Shown one piece after another: positions 9,089-17,558 of a stretch of 64,000 nt of DNA. Source of the stretch: an uncultured Hydrogenophaga sp. (lineage in GTDB: Bacteria > Pseudomonadota > Gammaproteobacteria > Burkholderiales > Burkholderiaceae_C); the NCBI RefSeq assembly GCF_958439165.1, contig NZ_OY288142.1, forward strand, positions 15,057-79,056, written 5' to 3'. Each line of letters begins with the position of its first letter. The stretch's first letter is position 1. The position numbers were made by a program, and so were the translations under genes. Under the pieces are notes generated by a model. It was not told where the DNA came from and did not search any database. It saw only the letters and a program-made list of their open reading frames with translations.

Positions 9089-9628
9089 ATGCCGAAAGCC
9101 ACGCTCCCACTTGTTGCCGTGATGCTGTGTGCCCTGCTGGGCGGAGGCTGGGCGCTGGCCGATACCGGGCGGTCCGGAGGCGAGCCGACCGCCGCCGATC
9201 GTTGTGATCTGCCGGCCTTTCGCGCCAGCCTGCTGCAGGCGGTCAACCAGGCCCGCGCCGAACCGCGGGTGTGCGGCAGCCAGCCCATGGCCGCCGCACC
9301 GCCGTTGCGCTGGGAGCGCCGTCTGTTCGCGGCCGCGCGGGGCCATTCGGCCGACATGGCCCGGCTGGACTACATGTCGCACACCGGCCGCGACGGGCGC
9401 TCGGTCGCCCAGCGTGTGCTGGCCCAGGGCTATCCGTGGTCGGTGGTGGGCGAGAACCTGGCGGCGGGTCCGCTCGGCGTGGACGAGGTGGTCGAGGGCT
9501 GGCTGGCCAGCCCGGGCCATTGCATCAATCTCATGAAGCGCGACTTCGCCGAAGTGGCCGTGGCCTGCGTCCAGCGCGATGGCACCACCTGGGGGCGCTA
9601 CTGGACCATGGTGCTGGCCCGCGAGTGA
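9089..9628 (+). CDS. exported CAP (SCP/PR1) domain protein
   Basis: The 179-residue product has a signal peptide (PKATLPLVAVMLCALLGGG) and a CAP domain. Recognisable parts are LLQAVNQARAEPRVCG, LRWERRLFAAARGHSADMA, the HTGRDG turn, VVGENLAAGP (the family GENxA motif) and GWLASPGHCINLMKRDFAEV (the SPGHxxNLM motif). Bacterial CAP proteins are secreted; most have no known activity. Cysteines near GSQ and GHC may form disulfides. I preferred the ATG at 9089 because it places the signal peptide at the N-terminus. It is divergent from paaA and so close to its promoter that both may share regulatory DNA. Confidence 0.88.
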   Translation: MPKATLPLVAVMLCALLGGGWALADTGRSGGEPTAADRCDLPAFRASLLQAVNQARAEPRVCGSQPMAAAPPLRWERRLFAAARGHSADMARLDYMSHTGRDGRSVAQRVLAQGYPWSVVGENLAAGPLGVDEVVEGWLASPGHCINLMKRDFAEVAVACVQRDGTTWGRYWTMVLARE

Positions 9629-9644
9629 TGCGCCGACGGCGCTG

Positions 9645-10559
9645 TCAGCCGGCCGATTCGAGGTGCTGCGCCTGCCCCCGTCCCCGACCGAGCACGTTCA
9701 GGAGCACCGGCAGCGCCTCCTGGAGCTGGGCCTTGAGCGTGTAGGGCGGGTTGATCACGAACATGCCGCTGGCGGTGAGTCCGGGCCGGTCGTCAGGACC
9801 GTGGGTCGGGTCCTGGCCGATGGCCAGGGTGGCGTGCAGCCAGGGTCGCTGGGCCTGATTGGCCAGCGTGCGCAGGCGCTTGGGCAGGTCATGGGCCTCG
9901 GGCCGGGGAATCACCGGGTACCAGACCAGATAGCAGCCGGTGGGGAAGCGCTTCAGGCTCTCCTGCATGCAGGCGCTCACCTTCTGGTAGTCGGTCTTGA
10001 TCTCATAGCTCGGATCCATCAGCACCAGGGCCCGTCGGGAGCCGCCAGGCCCCGGGGGCGGCGGCAGCAAGGGCCGCAGGGCGGCAAACCCGTCCTCGCG
10101 GTGCACGCTGATCACCCGGCCGGCCTCGAGCTGTCCCATGTTGGCCGTCAGGGTGCGGCTGTCGGTGGGGTGCAATTCATACAGCCGCAGGCGGTCGCGT
10201 GACGCGGCGCGCAGGGTGCTCTGGATCACGAAGGGCGAGCCCGGGTAGACGCGGAGCTGGCCAGACGGATTGAACCCGGCGATCAGGTCGAGGTAGTCGT
10301 CGACCGCTTCACAGCTCGCGGCCGGCTGTCCGGTCGCTGGCCGCAAGGCGCCCATGAGCTTGACGACGCCGTCCCGGGCCTCGTCTCCCTTGTCGGTGAA
10401 GTCGCTGTCCAGCCGGTACAGCCCGGCGCCGGCGTGGGTGTCGATCAGGGTCAGGCCGCCCTCTTTGTGCATCAGGTGGCGCAGGGTGGCCAGCAGGACG
10501 ACATGTTTGAGCACATCGGCATGGTTGCCGGCGTGGAAGGCGTGGCGATAACTGAACAT
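9645..10559 (-). CDS. rlmJ: 23S rRNA (adenine2030-N6)-methyltransferase
   Basis: RlmJ methylates A2030 of 23S rRNA. The 304-residue protein starts with the family signature MFSYRHAFHAGNHADVLKHVV and contains LTLIDTHAGAGLYRLD (SAM site) and LVLMDPSYEIKTDY, the N6-adenine methyltransferase DPPY-type motif written as DPSY. The C-terminal FVINPPYTL is also typical. The ATG at 10559 gives the exact family N-terminus; longer upstream reading is antisense to rplM. It is divergent from the rplM operon. Confidence 0.95.
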   Translation of the reverse strand: MFSYRHAFHAGNHADVLKHVVLLATLRHLMHKEGGLTLIDTHAGAGLYRLDSDFTDKGDEARDGVVKLMGALRPATGQPAASCEAVDDYLDLIAGFNPSGQLRVYPGSPFVIQSTLRAASRDRLRLYELHPTDSRTLTANMGQLEAGRVISVHREDGFAALRPLLPPPPGPGGSRRALVLMDPSYEIKTDYQKVSACMQESLKRFPTGCYLVWYPVIPRPEAHDLPKRLRTLANQAQRPWLHATLAIGQDPTHGPDDRPGLTASGMFVINPPYTLKAQLQEALPVLLNVLGRGRGQAQHLESAG

Positions 10560-10581
10560 CGGGCGATGGTAGCGCCGGAAA

Positions 10582-10610
10582 TTGCCGTGCAGGCCGCAAT
10601 TTCGTACAAT
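10582..10610 (+). promoter_or_regulatory. sigma-70 promoter of rplM-rpsI
   Basis: TTGCCG at 10582-10587 and TACAAT at 10605-10610 are separated by 17 bases. Transcription would start near 10617, giving a leader of about 118 bases before rplM. Confidence 0.75.
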
Positions 10611-10615
10611 GGCGG

Positions 10616-10649
10616 GCTTCGCAGCGATCAGCTGGCTCCGCGGCGAAGC
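10616..10649 (+). promoter_or_regulatory. rplM leader hairpin
   Basis: GCTTCGC at 10616-10622 pairs perfectly with GCGAAGC at 10643-10649 at the very 5' end of the predicted transcript. Ribosomal protein leaders for L13 are known to be autoregulatory in other bacteria; whether this one is has to be tested. Confidence 0.45.
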
Positions 10650-10734
10650 ATTCCAACCCCACCTAAGAGGGTCCCGACAGAGGACCACCGACCGTGGAAA
10701 AGAGCCGCCAAACCCTCGTAACAGAGCAAGACTC

Positions 10735-11166
10735 ATGACCAAAACGTTCAGCGCCAAACCCGCTGACGTGACGCACGAGTGGTTTGTGATTGACGCGACC
10801 GACAAGGTCCTCGGACGAGTTGCCAGTGAAGTGGCTCTCCGACTGCGCGGCAAGCACAAGGCCATCTACACGCCTCACGTCGATACCGGTGACTACATCG
10901 TCATCATCAACGCAGCCAAACTCCGCGTCACGGGCAACAAGGCCCTCGACAAGGTGTACTACCGCCACTCCGGTTTCCCGGGCGGCATCTATGGCACCAA
11001 CTTCCGCGACATGCAGGCCAAGCACCCTGGCCGCGCGCTCGAGAAGGCCGTCAAGGGCATGCTGCCCAAGGGTCCTCTGGGTTACGCCATGATCAAGAAG
11101 CTCAAGGTGTACGGCGGTGCAGAGCACCCGCACACCGCCCAACAGCCGCAAGTGCTGGACATCTGA
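10735..11166 (+). CDS. rplM: 50S ribosomal protein L13
   Basis: L13 is an early-assembly protein of the large ribosomal subunit that binds 23S rRNA. The 143-residue product carries the typical WFVIDATDKVLGRVASEVALRLRGKHK start, GDYIVIINAAKLRVTGNK, and the YYRHSGFPGG and GMLPKGPLGYAM motifs. The ATG at 10735 gives the family N-terminus. It is followed after 11 bases by rpsI, the usual rplM-rpsI operon, with its own promoter upstream and a terminator after rpsI. Confidence 0.99.
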   Translation: MTKTFSAKPADVTHEWFVIDATDKVLGRVASEVALRLRGKHKAIYTPHVDTGDYIVIINAAKLRVTGNKALDKVYYRHSGFPGGIYGTNFRDMQAKHPGRALEKAVKGMLPKGPLGYAMIKKLKVYGGAEHPHTAQQPQVLDI

Positions 11167-11177
11167 AGGAGCCTTGA

Positions 11178-11570
11178 ATGATTGGTGAATGGAACAATGG
11201 CACCGGCCGTCGCAAATCCAGCGTCGCCCGCGTGTTTCTGAAAAAAGGCTCCGGCAAGATCACGATCAATGGTAAGGACATCCAGGCCTACTTCGGCCGC
11301 GAGACCTCCATCATGATCGCCAAGCAGCCGCTGATGCTGACCAACCACGCCGAGACCTTCGACGTGCAGGTCAATGTCCACGGTGGCGGTGAATCCGGCC
11401 AGGCCGGCGCCGTGCGCCACGGCATCACCCGCGCCCTGATCGACTACGACGCAGCCCTCAAGCCGCAGCTGTCGCAGGCCGGTTACGTGACCCGCGATGC
11501 CCGCGAGGTCGAGCGTAAGAAGGTCGGTCTGCGTTCGGCACGCCGTCGCAAGCAGTTCAGCAAGCGCTGA
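11178..11570 (+). CDS. rpsI: 30S ribosomal protein S9
   Basis: S9 sits in the head of the small subunit, and its basic tail reaches the P-site tRNA. The 130-residue product shows the RRKSSVARVFLKKGSGKITINGK start, GGGESGQAGAVRHGITRAL and the invariant C-terminal end RRKQFSKR, the tRNA-contacting tail. A GAAGGAG ribosome site precedes the ATG. It is the second gene of the rplM operon and is followed by a strong terminator. Confidence 0.99.
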   Translation: MIGEWNNGTGRRKSSVARVFLKKGSGKITINGKDIQAYFGRETSIMIAKQPLMLTNHAETFDVQVNVHGGGESGQAGAVRHGITRALIDYDAALKPQLSQAGYVTRDAREVERKKVGLRSARRRKQFSKR

Positions 11571-11582
11571 TCGGCATGTCCC

Positions 11583-11624
11583 TGCAAAAACCGCCCGCAA
11601 GTTCGACTTGGGGCGGTTTTTGCA
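11583..11624 (+). terminator. intrinsic terminator of rplM-rpsI
   Basis: A perfect 14-base stem, TGCAAAAACCGCCC with GGGCGGTTTTTGCA, has an inner CAAGT/ACTTG stem in its loop. The T-run lies within the 3' arm. It starts 12 bases after the rpsI stop. Confidence 0.9.
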
Positions 11625-11665
11625 TTTCAGGCCTGCATTTTTTTACCTAGGTTGGAAAACGTTGC

Positions 11666-12370
11666 ATGGGACTGCGACTCTTGCGCCGTCGACTCGCTGC
11701 CAGCACGCCCCGCATGGCGGTGCGCAGCAGCATGCCCTGGCCGCTGCGCTGGCTGGCCATCGCCACCGTGCTCGGTTTTTCGGCGGCGGTGGGCATGTGG
11801 GCCTTCGAGTTCGGCAAGGACATCGCCGGACTGGACCGCCATGCCCAGGAAGAGCTGCAGCAGCTGCGCCGGGAAGTTGTCCGGCTCCGTTCCGAACTCG
11901 ACGCTGCGCGCTCGGTCAGCAGCGTGGCCGACAGCCTGATCATCACCGAGCGGGTGGCCCAGGAGCAGCTGCAGCTTCAGATGCGCCAGCTCGAGACGGA
12001 GAACCAGTCGCTCAGGGCCGACCTCGGGTTCTTCGAGCGGCTGTTGCCCGCCCAGACCGGCGACGCGCTGGACATCCGTGGCCTGCACGCCGAACCGGGC
12101 ACGTCCGGCCAGTGGCGCTGGCAGGTGCTGGTCATTCAGCCCGGGCGCCAGACGCCGGACTTCAAAGGCACGCTGGAGATCAGCATGTCCGGAACCCTGG
12201 GCGGCCAGCCCTGGACCCTGTCCACGCCGGTCCGCCAACCCGTTTCCATCCGCCGGTACCTGCGTCAGGAGGGCATGATTCCGGTCCCGGCCCAGGTCTC
12301 CGTGAAATCGGTGACCGCCCGTGTATTGCAGGGCACCACCGTTCGTTCCACCCAGACTTTCGTCCTGTAG
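11666..12370 (+). CDS. membrane-anchored coiled-coil protein (DUF6776-like)
   Basis: This 234-residue protein has an N-terminal membrane segment (about residues 27-47), a leucine- and glutamate-rich coiled coil (about 58-125, with EELQQLRREVVRLRSELDAAR) and a C-terminal beta-rich domain. No enzyme motif is visible. In Burkholderiales such proteins commonly sit directly before a bactofilin and erpA, as here, which suggests an envelope or cytoskeletal scaffold role rather than iron-sulfur chemistry. The ATG at 11666 follows the rpsI terminator. The function is not established; the domain name is from memory of the family. Confidence 0.8.
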   Translation: MGLRLLRRRLAASTPRMAVRSSMPWPLRWLAIATVLGFSAAVGMWAFEFGKDIAGLDRHAQEELQQLRREVVRLRSELDAARSVSSVADSLIITERVAQEQLQLQMRQLETENQSLRADLGFFERLLPAQTGDALDIRGLHAEPGTSGQWRWQVLVIQPGRQTPDFKGTLEISMSGTLGGQPWTLSTPVRQPVSIRRYLRQEGMIPVPAQVSVKSVTARVLQGTTVRSTQTFVL

Positions 12371-12411
12371 GGACGGCATGATCGCCAGCCCACCACCTGA
12401 GAGGAGTGTTC

Positions 12412-12810
12412 ATGTTCGGCAAGAAAAATCCACCTCCCATCAAGAGCCTGATCGCCAACGGCACCAGGATCGAAGGGGACATCACCTTCAGCGAAGGCCT
12501 TCGGGTGGACGGCACCGTTGCCGGTCAGATCAAGGCAGCCGAGGGAAAGGTGAGCATCCTGGTGGTGAGCGAAGTGGCCGAGGTGATCGGTTGCATCGAG
12601 GCCGATCATGTGATCATCAACGGCCGCGTCAAGGGGCCTGTGGTGGCGCACGGGTTGCTCGAACTGCAGCCCAAGGCCTGCATCGAAGGCGACGTGTCGT
12701 ACAAGGCGCTGGAAATGCACCAGGGCGCCACCATCAGCGGCCAGCTGAAGCCACTGTCGGGCGAAAGCCGCGAAAAGCCCACACTGCTGTTGGCGGCAAA
12801 TGGCCAGTAA
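12412..12810 (+). CDS. bactofilin (polymer-forming cytoskeletal protein)
   Basis: The 132-residue product has the bactofilin core: a right-handed beta-helix of short repeats with SLIANGTRIEGDITFSEGL, RVDGTVAGQI, GCIEADHVIINGRVKG and KACIEGDVSYKALEM, flanked by short flexible ends. Bactofilins self-assemble without nucleotide and organise cell-wall enzymes or membrane sites. The N-terminal MFGKKNPPP may serve as a membrane-targeting tip. I chose the ATG at 12412 after GAGAGGAG. It lies downstream of the coiled-coil membrane protein, which may be its partner. Confidence 0.94.
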   Translation: MFGKKNPPPIKSLIANGTRIEGDITFSEGLRVDGTVAGQIKAAEGKVSILVVSEVAEVIGCIEADHVIINGRVKGPVVAHGLLELQPKACIEGDVSYKALEMHQGATISGQLKPLSGESREKPTLLLAANGQ

Positions 12811-12889
12811 GGCGATTTCCCGAGCGAACTGATTTAGTATTCGCACTCGCCGGCCATCCGTGCCCGGCCCCGTTTGACAGAGGAATGCC

Positions 12890-13255
12890 ATGAGTGCCGT
12901 CGCCGAAAACATCCAGACCGAGATGCCCGCCCCGCTGGTCTTCACCGACAGTGCTGCCGCCAAGGTGGCCGAGCTGGTGGCTGAAGAGGGCAACCCCGAC
13001 CTGAAACTGCGTGTGTTCGTTCAGGGTGGTGGCTGCTCCGGCTTCCAGTACGGCTTCACCTTCGACGAGGTCGTCAACGAGGACGACACCACCATGACCA
13101 AGAACGGTGTGTCCCTGCTGATCGATGCCATGAGCTACCAGTACCTGGTGGGTGCCGAGATCGACTACAAGGAAGACCTCGAAGGCGCCCAGTTCGTCAT
13201 CAAGAACCCGAATGCCAGCACCACCTGCGGTTGCGGTTCGAGTTTCAGCGTCTGA
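12890..13255 (+). CDS. erpA: iron-sulfur cluster insertion protein ErpA
   Basis: ErpA is an A-type carrier that delivers Fe-S clusters to target enzymes such as those of isoprenoid synthesis. The 121-residue protein has the A-type fold with its three conserved cysteines: one in GGGCSGFQYGF (near residue 48) and two in the C-terminal TTCGCGSSFSV. AGAGGAATGCC before the ATG provides the ribosome site. A bidirectional terminator follows. Length and motifs are those of the family. Confidence 0.97.
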   Translation: MSAVAENIQTEMPAPLVFTDSAAAKVAELVAEEGNPDLKLRVFVQGGGCSGFQYGFTFDEVVNEDDTTMTKNGVSLLIDAMSYQYLVGAEIDYKEDLEGAQFVIKNPNASTTCGCGSSFSV

Positions 13256-13288
13256 TGGGCTGTCCGGCTGCGGCCGGTCAGCACCATG

Positions 13289-13315
13289 AAAAAAGGAGCC
13301 TCTGGCTCCTTTTTT
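13289..13315. terminator. bidirectional terminator between erpA and the M23 peptidase
   Basis: AAAAAAGGAGCC and GGCTCCTTTTTT form a perfect 12-base stem around TCT. The T-run on either strand serves the convergent genes on both sides. Confidence 0.9.
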
Positions 13316-13351
13316 GTTGTGGTGCCGCCATCTTTCGATGGCAGCTGTTCA

Positions 13352-14707
13352 TCACTGGGCGCTGGCTTGCTGCAGGCTGGCTGCCGCTTCCAGGGTGATG
13401 CGCTGTTGCTGGGCCACCGCGTCGAAGGATGGACGCAGCTCGGCAGGCAGGCGGATCGCCTCGCTCTGGCGCGCGATCACCAGCGGGTCACGGTGCTGGC
13501 CGTTGTCGCGGAACTCGAAGTGCAGGTGCGGTCCGGTGGACACGCCGGTCGAGCCCACCGCGCCGATGCGTTCCCCTTGATCCACGCGTTGGCCCTTGTG
13601 CACGAAGATGCGGCTCAGGTGGGCGTACACGGTGACCTGGTTGTTCCGGTGCCGCACATAGATCACGTTGCCGTACCCGCCCTGCACGCCAGCGAACTCC
13701 ACGGTGCCGTCGCCCACGGTGCGGACCGGGGTTCCGGTGGGTGCAGCGTAGTCCACACCCAGGTGGGCCTTGTGCTGCCCGGTGACCGGATGGAAACGCA
13801 TGCCATAGCCGCTGCTCACCCGGGAAAACTCCAGCGGGGACGACAGGTAGAAGCGGCGTGCGCTCTCGCCCGCGAAGTTGTAGTAGCCGCCGCGGTGGCC
13901 GGGGGCTTCGAACCAGACGGCGTCGTAGGCGCGACCGTCGTTCACGAACTCGGCGCTGAGCACGCGTCCCACGGTGAGCGGCTCGCCGTCGGCTTCGAGG
14001 CTCTCGTACACCACGGTGAAGCGATCGCCCTGACGCAGGTCACGCCGGAAGTCGATGTCGCTGGAGAACATTTCCGCGAGCTGGATGGCCACGCTGTCCG
14101 GAATGCCGGCCGCATCGGAGGCGGCGAACAGCGAGGAGCGGATGACGCCGCTGCCCAGGCGGGCCGATGCCGCCAGGGTGCCGGTTTCGAGGCGGGACTT
14201 CAGGCCGTCGGCGGTGGCCTCGACCACCAGCCGCTGGAAGGTCTTGCCGTCGCTGTTCGCCCAGCGGGCGGTGAGGCGTTGCAGCTCCTGGCGCTCGTTG
14301 GCTTCCACGTGCACCAGTCGCCCGCTGCGACCCACCACGTGGCGGATGTTGGCATCGGTCCGCAGCTTGGCCACGGCGGCCGAGTCGTTGACGCCGAGGC
14401 GCTGCAGCAGGCTTTGCAGGGTGTCGTCGCTGCGGGTGGTGTCCGAGCGGTAGAGCACCCAGGGCGTGGTGGAGGCGGACAGGATGGCGACCGGAGCCGC
14501 AGCGGTGCCCGTGCCCAGCGCCTCGACCACCTGCCTGACGGGCAGGTCGGCGGCATCAGGGGCGAGCGGTGCGATGCCGAATGCCGTGACGCCCGTGCCG
14601 AGCAGCAAGGCGCCGATCCCGGCCATGATGCGGCGGGGGTGTCGGGACAGGCTGGCTTTCAGGGTGACCGCCTGGGTCGCCCAGTGGGAAAAATGTGAAG
14701 ACTTCAA
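13352..14707 (-). CDS. M23-family murein endopeptidase, membrane anchored
   Basis: The 451-residue protein has one N-terminal membrane segment (about residues 28-47), an OapA/LysM-like middle region and a C-terminal LytM/M23 domain. The zinc site is visible in KAHLGVDYAAPTGTPV (H-x3-D) and GPHLHFEFRDNG (HLH). Such enzymes cut peptide cross-links in peptidoglycan, or act as EnvC/NlpD-like activators when the site is degenerate; here it is intact. The start is TTG at 14707, because no ATG precedes the membrane segment. It diverges from tyrS. Confidence 0.93.
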   Translation of the reverse strand: MKSSHFSHWATQAVTLKASLSRHPRRIMAGIGALLLGTGVTAFGIAPLAPDAADLPVRQVVEALGTGTAAAPVAILSASTTPWVLYRSDTTRSDDTLQSLLQRLGVNDSAAVAKLRTDANIRHVVGRSGRLVHVEANERQELQRLTARWANSDGKTFQRLVVEATADGLKSRLETGTLAASARLGSGVIRSSLFAASDAAGIPDSVAIQLAEMFSSDIDFRRDLRQGDRFTVVYESLEADGEPLTVGRVLSAEFVNDGRAYDAVWFEAPGHRGGYYNFAGESARRFYLSSPLEFSRVSSGYGMRFHPVTGQHKAHLGVDYAAPTGTPVRTVGDGTVEFAGVQGGYGNVIYVRHRNNQVTVYAHLSRIFVHKGQRVDQGERIGAVGSTGVSTGPHLHFEFRDNGQHRDPLVIARQSEAIRLPAELRPSFDAVAQQQRITLEAAASLQQASAQ

Positions 14708-14903
14708 AACCTGTATTCCGGTTGTGGCTGGTCTTGCAGAAGAGCAGCTCGCAACATCATGAGTGGCGGGCGGCCCGAGAGTTCACTGCGGCGCGGTGGC
14801 CGGGTGTGGGTCCAGAGAGTGCAAGAAGCACGCCAACTAGAATCCCTCGATCCGCGCGGGCAGTATAGCCAGCGTGTCGGCCACCACATCGGAACTTACG
14901 CGT

Positions 14904-16166
14904 ATGAGCTCTTCCCCTCTGGAAACCGAAAGTATTCAAAAGGCGGGGCAGCCCGTCGCGGATCTGACCGATGGTGTCCGCCACGCCCTGGACGTGACGC
15001 TTCGGGGCTGCGAAGAACTGATCCCGCAGGCCGACTGGGTACAAAAATTGTCACGTGCCGAGCGCACCGGACAAGCCTTGCGCATCAAACTGGGGCTGGA
15101 CCCGACGGCGCCCGACATCCACATCGGCCACACGGTGGTGCTCAACAAGATGCGCCAGCTGCAGGACCTGGGGCACCAGGTCATCTTCCTGATCGGCGAC
15201 TTCACCTCCCTCATCGGCGACCCGTCCGGCCGCAACACCACGCGTCCGCCGCTGACCTCCGAGCAGATCAAGGCCAACGCGGAAACCTACTACCGCCAGG
15301 CCAGCCTGGTGCTCGACCCGGCCCGCACCGAGATCCGCTACAACAGCGAATGGAGCCTGCCCCTGGGTTCCATGGGTCTGATCCAGCTGGCGGCCAAATA
15401 CACGGTGGCCCGCATGATGGAGCGCAACGACTTTCACCAGCGTTTCTCTGCCGGCACGCCGATCAGCGTGCACGAATTCCTCTACCCGCTGATGCAGGGC
15501 TACGACTCGGTGGCACTCAAGGCCGACCTGGAACTCGGCGGCACCGACCAGAAGTTCAACCTGCTCATGGGCCGCCACCTGCAGGCCGAATACGGGCAGG
15601 AGCCGCAGTGCATCCTGACCATGCCGCTGCTCGAAGGTCTGGACGGTGTGGACAAGATGTCCAAGTCCAAGGGCAACTACATCGGCATCACCGAAGAGGC
15701 CAACACCATGTTCGCCAAGGTGCTGAGCATCTCCGACACCTTGATGTGGCGCTGGTTCACGCTGCTGTCGTTCCGGTCCATGGCCGAGATCGAGGCGCTC
15801 AGGAAAGAGGTCGAGGCCGGCCGCAACCCCAAGGACGCCAAGGTGATGCTGGCCAAGGAAATCACGGCCCGCTTCCACAGCCCCGCCGCCGCCGACGCGG
15901 CCGAGCAGGACTTCATCAACCGCAGCAAGGGCGGCGTGCCGGATGAAATCCCGGAGGTCCATCTGTCGGGCGCACCGCTGGGCATCGCAGCGCTGCTGAA
16001 GTCGGCCGGGCTGGCGCCGTCGTCGAGCGAGGCGAACCGCCTCATCGACGGCAATGGCGTGCGCATCGACGGCACGGTGATCAGCGACAAGGCGCTGAAG
16101 CTGCCGGCAGGCACCTACGTGGTGCAGGTGGGCAAGCGCAAGTTCGCGCGAGTCGTCCTGGGGTGA
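14904..16166 (+). CDS. tyrS: tyrosyl-tRNA synthetase
   Basis: TyrRS charges tRNA-Tyr. The 420-residue product belongs to the class I TyrRS type with HIGH (DIHIGHTVV, near residue 73) and KMSKS (DKMSKSKGN, near 252), and a C-terminal S4-like domain (EANRLIDGNGVRIDG). The ATG at 14904 is preferred to an in-frame GTG at 14874, which lacks a ribosome site. It is followed closely by a cation exporter and dtd, the D-aminoacyl-tRNA editing enzyme. Confidence 0.98.
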   Translation: MSSSPLETESIQKAGQPVADLTDGVRHALDVTLRGCEELIPQADWVQKLSRAERTGQALRIKLGLDPTAPDIHIGHTVVLNKMRQLQDLGHQVIFLIGDFTSLIGDPSGRNTTRPPLTSEQIKANAETYYRQASLVLDPARTEIRYNSEWSLPLGSMGLIQLAAKYTVARMMERNDFHQRFSAGTPISVHEFLYPLMQGYDSVALKADLELGGTDQKFNLLMGRHLQAEYGQEPQCILTMPLLEGLDGVDKMSKSKGNYIGITEEANTMFAKVLSISDTLMWRWFTLLSFRSMAEIEALRKEVEAGRNPKDAKVMLAKEITARFHSPAAADAAEQDFINRSKGGVPDEIPEVHLSGAPLGIAALLKSAGLAPSSSEANRLIDGNGVRIDGTVISDKALKLPAGTYVVQVGKRKFARVVLG

Positions 16167-16170
16167 CTCC

Positions 16171-17094
16171 ATGAACGCTTCGGCCTGGCTGACCCCGAAG
16201 CGACTTCTGGCCGTGTCGGTGGTGGTGGCCATGGTCACCATCGTCCTCAAGACGCTGGCCTGGTACGTCACCGATTCGGTCGGTCTGCTGTCGGACGCCA
16301 TGGAGTCGCTGGTCAACCTGGCCAGCGCGATCTTCGGTCTCGTCATGGTGACCATCGCCACCCGGCCAGCCGACGATGACCACCCCTACGGACACCACAA
16401 GGCGGAGTACTTCTCGTCCGGCTTCGAGGGCGTGCTGATCATCGCCGCTGCACTCGGGATCATCTGGGCCGCCAGCCACCGGCTGTTCGATCCCCAGCCG
16501 GTCCAGCAGCTGGGCTGGGGGCTGAGCCTGTCGATCGCCAGTTCGGCGCTCAACGGACTGCTGGCCTGGGTGATGTTCCGGGCTGCCCGCGAGCACCGCT
16601 CGATCGCGCTGGAGGCCGATGCCCGCCATCTGGTGTCGGACGTCTGGACCTCGGCCGGTGTGGTGGTCGGACTGGTGCTGGTGCACTTCAGCGGCTGGCT
16701 GTGGCTGGATGCGCTGGTGGCCATCGGTGTGGCGCTCAACATCCTGCGCGAAGGCGTCCACCTGATGTGGCGGTCCGCCCAGGGCCTGATGGACGAGGCG
16801 CTCGAACCCGAAACCCGGGCCGTCATCGACCAGACCCTGTCGACCTTCGCGGGCGAGCACGGTGCCGACACGCCGATCCGCTTCGACCATGTGAGCACCC
16901 GAAAGTCGGCCCAGCGCAGCTTTGTGGATCTGCACATGCATGTGCCGGCGGACTGCACCCTGGGCCACGCCGCCGAGCTGCGCAACCGCCTCGAGCGCAT
17001 GCTGATGCAGGCGGTGCCGGGGCTGCGCGCCACCATCCAGTTGCTGCCCACCGATGTGGAAGCCCATTTCGACGATCCCAAGGACCCATCTTGA
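16171..17094 (+). CDS. cation diffusion facilitator (CDF) metal exporter
   Basis: This 307-residue protein has about six membrane segments and a cytoplasmic C-terminal domain. CDF signature residues appear as SVGLLSDAMESLVNL and DDDHPYGHHKAEYFS in the first half and EADARHLVSDVWTS in the fifth helix, where H and D form the transport site. CDF proteins exchange Zn, Fe, Mn or Co for protons across the inner membrane. The C-terminal VSTRKSAQRSFVDLHMHVP matches the regulatory metal-binding fold. It overlaps the dtd start by 4 bases. The metal is not predictable from the sequence. Confidence 0.92.
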   Translation: MNASAWLTPKRLLAVSVVVAMVTIVLKTLAWYVTDSVGLLSDAMESLVNLASAIFGLVMVTIATRPADDDHPYGHHKAEYFSSGFEGVLIIAAALGIIWAASHRLFDPQPVQQLGWGLSLSIASSALNGLLAWVMFRAAREHRSIALEADARHLVSDVWTSAGVVVGLVLVHFSGWLWLDALVAIGVALNILREGVHLMWRSAQGLMDEALEPETRAVIDQTLSTFAGEHGADTPIRFDHVSTRKSAQRSFVDLHMHVPADCTLGHAAELRNRLERMLMQAVPGLRATIQLLPTDVEAHFDDPKDPS

Positions 17095-17534
17095 TCGCAT
17101 TGCTGCAGCGCGTGACCCAGGCCCGGGTGGACATTGCCGGCCAGACCGTGGGCCGCATCGACCATGGCCTGCTGGTGCTGGTGTGCGCCGAACCCGACGA
17201 CACCCCGGGCGTGGGCGACAAGCTGCTCGCCAAGATCCTGAAGCTGCGCATCTTCAACGACGAGGCCGGCAAGATGAACCGCAGCCTGCAGGACGTGCAG
17301 GGTGGCCTGCTGGTGGTGAGCCAGTTCACCCTGGCGGCCGACACGCGCAGCGGCAACCGGCCCGGCTTCACCGGCGCGGCGCCACCGGCCCAGGGGCGTG
17401 CGCTGTACGACGCGTTCGTGGCGGCTGCCCGCGCAGCCCATCCCGTGGTGGAAACCGGGGAGTTCGGTGCCGACATGCAGGTGCACCTGGTCAACGATGG
17501 CCCGGTGACCATCCCGATGCGGATGACCGCCTGA
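17091..17534 (+). CDS. dtd: D-aminoacyl-tRNA deacylase
   Basis: DTD removes D-amino acids wrongly attached to tRNA. The 147-residue protein has both active-site signatures: LLVVSQFTLAADTRSGNRP (the SQxTL motif) and NDGPVTIPM (the GPVT motif). The start is TTG at 17091, forming TTGA with the stop of the CDF gene; it gives the family-standard LIALLQRVTQARV N-terminus. It sits behind tyrS, the enzyme that most often makes D-Tyr-tRNA. It converges with ybeY. Confidence 0.95.
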   Translation: MIALLQRVTQARVDIAGQTVGRIDHGLLVLVCAEPDDTPGVGDKLLAKILKLRIFNDEAGKMNRSLQDVQGGLLVVSQFTLAADTRSGNRPGFTGAAPPAQGRALYDAFVAAARAAHPVVETGEFGADMQVHLVNDGPVTIPMRMTA

Positions 17535-17558
17535 CCGCAGCTGGCGGCCCGGCCGGTT

